A model generated the notes under the pieces. That model searched no databases. It was not told the origin of the DNA and saw only the letters and a program-made list of their open reading frames with translations. Below, one piece after another: positions 33,975-41,848 of a stretch of DNA of 64,000 nucleotides. Positions within the stretch are counted from its first letter, which is position 1. Each line of letters begins with the position of its first letter. The translations under genes and the position numbers were made by a program. This DNA comes from Phaeotremella fagi (lineage: Eukaryota > Basidiomycota > Tremellomycetes > Tremellales > Phaeotremellaceae): contig BCHU01000003.1 of NCBI GenBank assembly GCA_001599715.1, forward strand, positions 1,178,001-1,242,000. The letters run 5' to 3'.

Positions 33975-34703
33975 ATGTCCGGTAAAAGTGAGTTTTTCGT
34001 AGACGTAGTAATCTCTGCTGCTTCTTCAAGTGGGCCCAGCCCAATCATCCAATACGGTGTTGTGGGTCCAGAATGCTCTTTCGAAGAATCGGTCAGAGTC
34101 TTCTGGACAAATTTCCATCAACACCTAAATACAGATGATTCCAAAACGAACGCTGTCCTGTCTGTACTCTTCGATGAGGGGGAATATACGCTTGAGGAAT
34201 GGGGGTTGTCTTTCAGATCAGAGCTTCGTAGAATGGATGCCGAGTTGACTGCGTTCTGCTATGAGGAGGTGGATCATCGCATCCTTGCTGGTTTGGCTTT
34301 TCTTGGTGTACAAGCAGAGAATGCTTTTGCCTTCAAGCGGTTCTACCCTGAGGAATGGGGAGATGAGGTACCTAGCGAATCAATCATTGTGTAAGTGAGA
34401 ACGAACCAAACGTTCGGGTTGTTCCTCGCTAATGATGGGAAATTTAGGGCTGCAAAAATATACCTACAATCAGTACTCATTGCAAGCGTTCGTCATCGAG
34501 TCTCCAAAAATCAGAAAGTAAGAATAAGATGGGAGGATATGAGCAAGATCATAGAGTCTATTGAAGGACCATATGATGAATCTTCCGCAGCCAGAGACGA
34601 TATTGGTACCAACATGGAGTACGAGTGGATAAGAGACTGTGAATCCGTCGAAGTTCGAGACGGGTTTTACCCGGGGACCGTTCCATTACGAAGTGGAAAG
34701 TGA
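33975..34703 (+). CDS. Orphan paralogue pair, member 2
   Basis: Exons 33975-34390 and 34448-34703 close in frame to 223 residues. Not recognised. Parallels member 1: MSGKSEFFVDVVISAASSSG, CSFEESVRVFWTNFHQHLNT, SFRSELRRMDAELTAFCYEE, ILAGLAFLGVQAENAFAFKR. After an intron at the same relative place come AAKIYLQSVLIASVRHRV and IRWEDMSKIIESIEGPYDES. It has an extra ~30-residue C-terminal extension with acidic patches. It shares the general pattern with the small gene at 14.2-14.8 kb, which hints at a wider dispersed family. Confidence 0.68.
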
Positions 34704-34873
34704 GTATTGAAACGGTAGGTTTTTTTGTGTAGTGTACATGGGAAGCATTGGGGGGAGATAGGGGAGGATTATATCTGCGTTGGTTAAGGTAGGGTCCGGT
34801 AACGAGAAGTTATTTGTAAACAGATGTATGTTGAATGTTTTGTCCGCATATTGACAGGTTGCATTTTACCTTA

Positions 34874-35893
34874 TTAAACATCCAATAAAAACCCTTCAAT
34901 ATCCTCCACTCCACCTTCATCCTCACCTTTCTTCAACCCACTGACCCCCCATTCAATCTCGACACCCTCCACATCCTCCCACCTAAAAGCGCCTTTGCCA
35001 CCCCATACCAACCCCTCCTCGTCCTCCTCACCTTCAACCTCAGCCACAACAGAACTTCCAAATAATCTCCCAAAAAATCCACCACCCCCAGAAGCGACTT
35101 TACTCATTCCCTCAATCCTGCCCCCGACACCACCGGATCCACGAGCTTGCTTCAAGCGTTCCATCTCACGTGTTAATGTCGATTTCAGTCTTTCTTTGGC
35201 TGTTTTTATCGTTTGTTCGGATAGTTTTGGAATGGAAGGTTGCAGAAGATCGGCTTTGTGGGCTAGGAGAAGGAGTTTGGGGGGTGGGGAGGATGGTGGT
35301 AATCGAGCTGAAACGTTGGCTAGGGCACTGAGAATTGGGGGGAGTTGTCTGGTGGTTAGTGCTGTCTGAAGGATACACTTACTCAGCTACACTTCCAGCG
35401 TTCCTGATCACTCCAACGATGTCAACGACGAAAATTACACCAGAAGCCTCAGATACATGTTTCTGGAATTCATCTTTTAGTCTAGGATGACCGGGTAGAT
35501 CGACAAGTCTGATTGGTTTCCCATCTATCGTGAAAGTTGTTGTGGAAGGTACGATGGAGGTATGGGTTGGTGTTGAGGTGTTTTGAGTGAGCTACGGCTT
35601 AGCGAGGTCACATAATCATCCTACCTTTGCAAATAGTGTCGTTTTACCTCCATCAGATGGTCCTACAAGCAAAACTGTTGCTGGGCCACCTCTTCGAGAA
35701 ACTTTCGCTGGTCGTAGAACTGATCATAAGCTAGACTCGAGACATGGAATTCACCTGTGTAAATCGCCAATAAAACGGCGAAACCAGCTACTGCAGCGAT
35801 GAATTTTGGATCTTGAAGTAGAGGAGAGAAGAGGAGAGTGGTGACAGGTTTTACTTCTGGTTCTAGGTTGTTACTGCCTTGATCCTCGGCCAT
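34874..35893 (-). CDS. SRP102: Signal recognition particle receptor, beta subunit
   Basis: ER-membrane GTPase that anchors the SRP receptor alpha subunit. The ATG at 35893 gives a short N-terminus and one membrane helix (FIAAVAGFAVLLAIYT). After an intron come RRGGPATVLLVGPSDGGKTT (P-loop), IRLVDLPGHPRLKDEF (G3, DLPGH) and GVIFVVDI, then LLLAHKADLLQPS (G4, here HKAD). The tail contains MERLKQARGSGGVGGRI, Gly-rich loops (GGGGFFGRLFGSS) and the closing AFRWEDVEGVEIEWGVSG typical of the family. It shares a 259-bp divergent promoter with the coactosin gene. Confidence 0.9.
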
Positions 35894-36152
35894 TTTGTTG
35901 CTGGAAAAGGTTGAAGAGGTTAACAGATTTCAGTGATCCTTATAGGGTTAACGGAATCAAATTTCCCATAGTATTCCTTAGCTCGTCAGTGGCTGGAGTA
36001 CTCGTACAGTATCCCTCTCTCTATTGAATTCAATCTAATCTATATTTTCATATAAAGTATTATCTATAGTCTGTATATCAGACATCTGTCATATATCTTG
36101 GGAACTAGGAGAATCATCTGGGTTATCGCGAATTGTACGGAAATAATTGAAA

Positions 36153-36864
36153 ATGGCCGACGTTAAAGATCCAAAAATCGGTGAAGGTCCGTGGGGTTCA
36201 ATTCCGGTCGCAAGACTTTTCAACTAACACTTAACATCAGCTTATGAAAAAGTTCGTGATAACAAAGAGGACACCACTTGGCTATTACTAGATTACGAGG
36301 TGCGTTCTGGCGAGAAACCTTAATCGGGGCAGGCGTCTGGCTCGGATGGATTCGAAATCCGAATCTATCTAACAACTGTCACTGAGCTAACTCATCTCCT
36401 AGTCCGATAAATCGAACACTCTCACTCTCACTACCACTGGTACAGGTGACTTAGCAGACTTCACATCAAATCTTAAACCTGAAAGAGCTTCTTTTGGTTA
36501 CGTCAAAATCAAATACGCAAATGATGAACATTCATTCAGAGAGAAATTCATTTTGGTGATCTGGATTGGAGAACAGGTTAAGATTATGAGAAGGGCCAAG
36601 GTGGGTGATGGAGTGGACACACTAGACCAAGTGGTGATACTTATATTTGATTGGTTCCAGGTCTCCGTTCATTCCGCTGATGTCAAAAATGCTTTGAGAG
36701 CTTATTCGATCGAAGTTTCAGCTTCAACTGCGTCCGACTTAAAGGAGGTCAGTTGGCGGGAATCCTTGCGATCGATTCATGACTGACGAATTATTTAGCC
36801 TGAAATCGTTTCGAGACTAAGAAAAGCTGGTGGAGCAAACTACGATCGCTCCAAGTTCGATTAA
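36153..36864 (+). CDS. Coactosin-like actin-binding protein (ADF-H domain)
   Basis: Small ADF/cofilin-homology protein that binds actin filaments. Exons 36153-36186, 36241-36299, 36403-36600, 36661-36747 and 36799-36864 give 147 residues. Family blocks: AYEKVRDNKEDTTWLLLDYE, ERASFGYVKIKYANDEHSFR, KFILVIWIGEQVKIMRRAKV and SVHSADVKNALRAYSIEVSA, the last two being the coactosin signature. The first donor is a weak GTCCGT. Intron 2 (36300-36402, 103 nt) is longer than its neighbours and contains an inverted repeat. Confidence 0.9.
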
Positions 36865-37303
36865 GCTGTAGCTTAGAAGTTGTAAAATGGGAACGAGATC
36901 TGCCAAATCAATAACAAGGAAAAGATTAGATCAAGATGCATATTTATCTTGTGTCACTAAGTATCGGGTTATCATTTTGAAACGTGTGGTGAATAGACAA
37001 GCCTCGCTGACTGCAGAAAGAGGACTTTGTCATGGATCACCTCCTACATCAATGGATAATGAGCTTACTGACGACATTGGGGATAGAAAGCAAGGTCATC
37101 AAAAACCCCGATGACTGACAAAGGTTATCAGACCTCCTACAGAGACATGTTACAACAAAAACGAACAAAGAGCTTTTACCGAACAAAGGTTTTCCCAACA
37201 TCAAGAAGGCGGCCTGTTATGAGTTGCTAGATCGTTCTCTTTCCCTCTCGTCTTCTTATTTCATTCTTTTATTACCACCCAAAAAGTATCAATAAGAATT
37301 AAG
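36865..37303. other. Intergenic region with first copy of the orphan-family promoter core
   Basis: 3' flank of coactosin and promoter of the first orphan-family gene. The core AGCTTTTACCGAACAAAGGT lies at 37170-37189 and an extra GACAAAGGTTATC at 37117-37129. Confidence 0.5.
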
Positions 37304-38041
37304 ATGTCATCATCAATAAACTACGACGACGACATGAGTGTCGCTATTGCACTAAGCAGGTTCTTCGAGAGTCGGCCAACATCTGTAATACATACCAACT
37401 ACTCAGGTTACAAGGGGATTTGGGCCATTTCCAACAGCAAAAACATCAAGAAATGTTTCCCAAAGTGGGACGAAGAAACAGTCAAGAAGAACGAAATCCA
37501 AATCTCATCTGTTTTAGCGACTACGAAAATCTCCGACGACTATGTCTTTGGTTTACAATTCAATTCAACCCAAAATCCAGGGCTCGTCAGTCAAGTCCCT
37601 TCAATCGCTTTACACTATGATGATAATTTCCAAGACGGCCATTCCCCCAATACCTTTGGTTTACGATTCGATTCAACCCAAAACCCAGTGCACGTCAGTC
37701 AAGTCCCTGCAGTCGCTACTTTATACTACGGTGATAATTTCCAAGACAGCTATTCCCACGATTGTTCCGCCTTACCTGGGTGGCCTGTCGATTTTCGTTC
37801 CAAAATCAATGATCATCCTAGTAAATTCGACATTTCGAATTTCGTCGGCTACGACGAGCCTTCAGAAGAAGAGTCAGTGGAAACTGCGTCGGAGAGTTAT
37901 CGTCACCAGCTTCTTTTTCGTCTTTGCGTCCAGGCTATAGGCAAAAGCTTTTTGGAGAACGAAAGCAAGAACGATGGTGGGGAAGATATCGGTGGCGGTC
38001 TTTCCTTAGACGATTCCAGTGGGGTAAACCAGCTTGATTAG
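37304..38041 (+). CDS. Orphan triplet family, member 1 (internal duplication)
   Basis: Single-exon ORF of 245 residues, not recognised. Shared with members 2 and 3: KKCFPKWDEETVKKNEIQIS (others: LHFPFWDDEIAKRNKIKTP), LATTKISDDYVFGLQF, and TQNPGLVSQVPSIALHYDDN followed by FQD. This last block occurs twice in member 1 (near residues 84-118 and 120-154), so about 35 residues are duplicated in tandem. The C-terminal third (acidic, Ser/Glu/Gly-rich) differs from the other members. No signal peptide, membrane helix or known motif. Members share promoter sequence, so co-regulation is likely. Confidence 0.65.
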   Translation: MSSSINYDDDMSVAIALSRFFESRPTSVIHTNYSGYKGIWAISNSKNIKKCFPKWDEETVKKNEIQISSVLATTKISDDYVFGLQFNSTQNPGLVSQVPSIALHYDDNFQDGHSPNTFGLRFDSTQNPVHVSQVPAVATLYYGDNFQDSYSHDCSALPGWPVDFRSKINDHPSKFDISNFVGYDEPSEEESVETASESYRHQLLFRLCVQAIGKSFLENESKNDGGEDIGGGLSLDDSSGVNQLD

Positions 38042-38284
38042 ATCGTCGAGGGGGTATATCAGTGGATTGGGAGTCTGGTCAACGGTAGTGTAGTAATTTG
38101 TAATTTTCGCGTAGCTAGATTGTAGAATGTTAATATGAAGTTAGTTTATGGTCAATCATCATCTTGTGCTGGCAGATTCTCTCATTAGAGGTCGTGGTTT
38201 GAGCGTTCGTAGCATTTTAGAATACTGTACTGTACAAATGCATATTTGCCACCGGAGTACCTTCACTTTCTACCTTTCTTCTCT

Positions 38285-38390
38285 TTCTTTCTCTTTCTCT
38301 CTGACTTGTAATGCAATACATCTGCCCCAATCTCTCATCAAAATCAAAAGACACTCGATCCTATGAACCTGCCAGTGTGTCAACCCAGTA
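38285..38390. repeat. Left copy of ~105-bp dispersed direct repeat
   Basis: Runs from a CT-rich tract (TTCTTTCTCTTTCTCTCT) through AATACATCTGC-like sequence to GTCAACCCAGTA. A similar copy in the same order lies at 41698-41801, just upstream of TTI1. Confidence 0.65.
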
Positions 38391-38464
38391 CAAGCACCGC
38401 TCCCAATCATCAGACAAAAGCTGTTTCAATGACGTACATCGGGATAAAGATGAAAAAAAACAAA

Positions 38465-38637
38465 ATGCTGACTCCGATGACCAACAAAGGTGATAAGAGA
38501 TGAAACAGAGATATATCAAAAGGAGCTTTTACCAACAAAGGTTATCTATGGAGAAATGCTAACTCCGAAGACTAGCAAAGGTGATAACAAATGAGACAAA
38601 AATACATATAAAGGAGCTTTTACCGACAAAGGTTCTC
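38465..38637 (+). repeat. Tandemly duplicated promoter module (two ~85-bp units)
   Basis: Unit 1 (38465-38547) and unit 2 (38556-38637) both run ATGCT(G/A)ACTCCGA, GCAAAGGTGATAA-like, ATA-rich, then GGAGCTTTTACC(A/G)ACAAAGGTT. Unit 2 includes TATAAAGGAGC, a probable TATA box about 180 nt before member 2. Single related copies precede members 1 and 3. Confidence 0.65.
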
Positions 38638-38788
38638 TCTCTATGATAGAGTGAAGAAGGCCATTTTTGGTACTGTACGGTGTACTTAAGACGAGCCGCC
38701 TTTTCATTTTTCCTGTTTCCTTTCCCTTCTTTTGCCACCACACGAATTGCCACAATACAAACTACGAACGAAATACAAACTACAACAA

Positions 38789-39355
38789 ATGTCTCAATCA
38801 TCAACAAACCCCGAATCAGATTATCAACTTGATAAATGTCAAGTCATCACATCAAGTGCTGTTTCAAGACTCCAGTCAGAAAACACCGAATCCCAATGGT
38901 TAGCCTCAGACAAAGGCAACATCAAACTCCATTTCCCATTTTGGGACGACGAAATTGCCAAGCGAAACAAAATCAAAACACCATGTGCTTTGACAACCCT
39001 CAGGATTTCAGACAAAGTCATCCTTGGTTTAAAATTCAAGAGATCCACCAAAAATCCTCAGTACGTCAGTAAGACCCCTTCCGTTGCTACATTATACTTT
39101 GGTGATAAATTCCAAAACAGCTACTCTCAAAATTGTTCAAACTATCCTTATCCTTTTGATAGTTTCTTCAAACTCAACCCACAGCCAACAATCGATGATC
39201 GCTCGCAAGTTTTTGGCTTCGAACCGCCTCCACAACCTACAATCCATCGTCTTAGCAAGGAAGAAGAACAGAGTCTGATAGATAGACTCATGGCTCGCAC
39301 TCTCATTCATCACCTGGATTCGGCTGCAATGAGGGGATTCCGACTGGCATGTTGA
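38789..39355 (+). CDS. Orphan triplet family, member 2
   Basis: Single-exon ORF of 188 residues; start at 38789 (ACAAATG context) chosen because it matches member 3. Opens MSQSSTNPESDYQLDKCQVI, then WLASDKGNIKLHFPFWDDEI, KTPCALTTLRISDKVILGLK, KNPQYVSKTPSVATLYFGDK and FQNSYSQNCSNYPYPFDSFF. The end is Pro-rich then helical (LSKEEEQSLIDRLMARTLIH). Closest relative in the window is member 3, with near-identical leader and start region. No known domain. Confidence 0.65.
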   Translation: MSQSSTNPESDYQLDKCQVITSSAVSRLQSENTESQWLASDKGNIKLHFPFWDDEIAKRNKIKTPCALTTLRISDKVILGLKFKRSTKNPQYVSKTPSVATLYFGDKFQNSYSQNCSNYPYPFDSFFKLNPQPTIDDRSQVFGFEPPPQPTIHRLSKEEEQSLIDRLMARTLIHHLDSAAMRGFRLAC

Positions 39356-39685
39356 GGGCTCTCATTCTGTCAAACGCCTCAAACACCAAAGATCAAGGTT
39401 CAGATAGGTGAAAGTAGTTCTTAGGGATGGTGGAGTGTGGAAACATTGGTATCAAGTAGTAGAAATGTATGATTAGTTGGAGTAGTATTTACAGTATTTA
39501 GTCAGTGTTGATGAAGAATGTGTTGTCCATGTGAATTTGTTGAGAGAACCATCTGCAATAAGTTGATTAAAACTGTTCAGGACCAAATCCCAACCCTCCC
39601 CGAGAACTTGTTCACTCCCAACCAGATCACCACCCTCTGATTACCGCTCTCACCCTCCCTCGAGACACTCCTCCTCCCGTCTAAT

Positions 39686-40038
39686 CTTCATTACGAACAG
39701 GCGGAAATTTAGGACAAGAAGTAGCGAAATGACCCTTCTCACCGCAATACATAATTACAGAGACCTAAACGACGTCGTCGATCCCTTGCCTCTTAAGTTA
39801 TTGGTCCTCGAGGATAGGAAACATTAGAATCATTCGAAGTTGAATCGTTAGAACTTCGAGGGGTTTGAGTTGGGATCCCGTTCGTCGTTTGGGTGGAGTT
39901 GGGCTTGGGAATGTGCTTTTGAGAATGTGTCGTCCATGTAAATTTGTGTGAATTTGTCGTCGCTTTATCGCTCAAATCTTTCCAAATTCTCCCATCCAAA
40001 GATGGATCTTGCAAACAAGCTTCTCTTGTAACATGCAT
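39686..40038 (-). mobile_element. Decayed Ty3/gypsy Gag fragment (zinc-knuckle end)
   Basis: Read on the minus strand from 40038: CLQDPSLDGRIWKDLSDKAT, a Ser/Thr/Pro-rich linker, YPRGPIT, a stop codon, then EARDRRRRLGLCNY and, after a one-base shift, YCGEKGHFATSCPKFPP. This order (RGPLT-like box, RRR, CCHC knuckle) is the usual C-terminal half of fungal Ty3/gypsy Gag. It is broken by the stop and the frameshift, and no protease, reverse transcriptase or LTR is seen nearby, so it is a relic. Confidence 0.65.
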
Positions 40039-40332
40039 TGACTGCTACAAAGCGTAGAAAAAAATGAGGTTACTGAAGCTCTGGTACTCGCACAGTCGCC
40101 GAGAATAAACATATTTTGAACTATCAATTTTCCCCAAATTTCCGAACTGTGCTTCCAATGTTCAAGTTCCTTGATTAAGACCAATCTGGCGTAAAATCCA
40201 AAAGATATTTGATGCCATGACCAGCGCAGTGGCTTAAACCAGTGTGGGTCTACAGGTAAGGACAGCTCCCCCTCAGCATTTCTTTTCATCTTTACTGGAC
40301 GTATGTCATTGAAACAGAACAGCATTTGTCTG

Positions 40333-40411
40333 ATGCTGACTCCGATACTGTCAAAGGTGATAACTGATGAGCAGAGATATATCAAAAAGGAGCTTCTACC
40401 GACAAAGGTTT
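40333..40411 (+). promoter_or_regulatory. Promoter module before triplet member 3
   Basis: Matches the units at 38465-38637: ATGCTGACTCCGAT, CAAAGGTGATAA, GAGATATATCAAAAAGG, then AGCTTCTACCGACAAAGGTT. Ends 126 nt before the member 3 ATG. Confidence 0.55.
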
Positions 40412-40536
40412 CATCTTGCTAGAGAAAAGAAGGCCATTTTTGGTACTGTACTACAGTATATTTGAGAAAAGTGGTCTTTCACTTTTCTTGTCACTTTTCC
40501 ATTCTTTTTCCACCACGAACAAAACAATAATTACAA

Positions 40537-41097
40537 ATGTCTCACTCATCAACAAACCCCGAATCAGAGTATCAACTTGATAAATGTCAAATCATCACAA
40601 CAAGTGCTATCTCAAGACTCCAGTCAGATAACACCGAATCCTAATGGTTAGCCTCCGACAAAGGCGACATCAAACTCCATTTCCCATTGTGGGACAACGA
40701 AATCGCCGAGAGAAACAAAATCAAGACACCATGTGCTTTGGCAACCCTCAAAATCTCAGACAAACTCATCCTTGGTTTACAATTCAAAAGATCAACCAAA
40801 AATCCCGAGCTTGTCAGTAAAACTCCTTCCGCCGCTACCTTATACTTTGGTGATAAATTCCAAGACAGCTGCTCTCAAGATTGTTCAAACTATCCTCATC
40901 CTTTCGATAGTTTCTTCAAGCTGAACCTGCAGCCTAAATTCAATTGTATTCCCTACCTCATAGGAAGAGAACTAGACCTTTTAAAGAGGAAGCAAGAGGC
41001 TCCTTCTCCTTCTCCTTCCCGCAGTTTCAGTTTTGCGTATGACCGTCGTAGCAGAGTCACACACAGATGTTTGGTTCAGCTTTCCGAAAACCATTAA
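40537..41097 (+). pseudogene. Orphan triplet family, member 3, broken by a nonsense codon
   Basis: Aligns with member 2 from its first codon (MSHSSTNPESEYQLDKCQII), but codon 36 at 40642-40644 is TAA where member 2 has CAA (the Q of ESQW). The frame is otherwise open for another 150 codons (WLASDKGDIKLHFPLWDNEI ... KNPELVSKTPSAATLYFGDK) to a stop at 41095-41097. The C-terminus differs from member 2 after FFKLNLQP. It may be a recent pseudogene, or translated by readthrough or from a downstream ATG. Confidence 0.75.
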
Positions 41098-41848
41098 ATA
41101 CCAAAACAGATAGTAGAGAGTAGTTGCTGCGCATGGCGGAGTTTGGGAAATTTGGAATCAAGTAGTAGGAATGTACGATTAGTTGAAGTAGTATTTACTT
41201 AGTCCGTGTTGTTGAGAAATGTGTTGTTCATGTGAATATGTTCTCGCTTTCATCTCTCAAATTTTTCCAAATTGTCCCATCCAAAGATGGATCTTGTAAA
41301 TGAGCTTCTCTGGAAACATTTTTAGACAGCAACATTGTGTCAAGCAAAATGAGGTTACTGGAGCTCATGTACTCGCTCAGTAGGGACAGTCACTTAAACG
41401 CTTATAAGTGAATGCATCTAGCTGAAGATAACAAAAAAGGAAACTTTGAACTATTCAATTTTCCTCAAATTCTCGATTTTGTGCTTCAAATGTCATGTTT
41501 CTTGGTTAAGATGACTAGCTACCTTGTAAAAACAGATTTCCTCTTGAGATATCGTTGTTCTAGGTTGACAGACCTGCAATTGCAGTACCTACAGGACTCG
41601 TAACACTCTCGAACTGTGCCACTGGCCACTAAGAGCACCTCCACTTCGACCAACCTCAAAAGTCAACTTAGTCTCGTGAAATTCCTTTCTTCTCCTTCTT
41701 TCTCTTTCTCTCTATCCTATAATACAATACATCTACCTCAATCTGTGGTCAAGCTCAGAAGGCACTAGATCCCATGACCATCCCAGTGGGTCAACCCAGT
41801 ATGAGTCTGTTTAGACGACCTACAGAAGGGGATGACGCTGCTATAAAA
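41098..41848. other. Spacer with duplicated relic sequence and right direct repeat
   Basis: 3' flank resembling that of member 2, a second shorter piece of the Gag relic (about 41255-41330, minus: EAHLQDPSLDGTIWKNL), and the right copy of the direct repeat. No gene. Confidence 0.55.
41698..41801. repeat. Right copy of ~105-bp dispersed direct repeat
   Basis: Same order as 38285-38390: TTCTTTCTCTTTCTCTCT, AATACATCTACC, AGGCACTAGATCC-like, GGGTCAACCCAGTA. Lies 48 bp before the TTI1 start. Confidence 0.65.

Larger units (their letters stand above)
38042..38788. other. Spacer with direct repeat and duplicated promoter module
   Basis: Holds the left copy of the ~105-bp direct repeat (38285-38390) and two tandem promoter modules (38465-38637). 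No gene. Confidence 0.6.
39356..40536. other. Spacer with Gag relic and third promoter module
   Basis: No intact gene. Holds the decayed Ty3/gypsy Gag piece (39686-40038) and one promoter module (40333-40411). The stretch just after member 2 (39420-39545) is repeated after member 3 (41130-41245). Confidence 0.6.

Noticed and set aside
36335..36400. tRNA-like signals antisense in coactosin intron 2 (A-box-like TTAGCTCAGTGACAG and TTCGAATCC)
   Set aside because: No acceptor stem pairs, A- and B-like boxes are too close for an anticodon arm plus T arm, and the candidate anticodon loop lacks U33. Kept only as an inverted repeat in a long intron.
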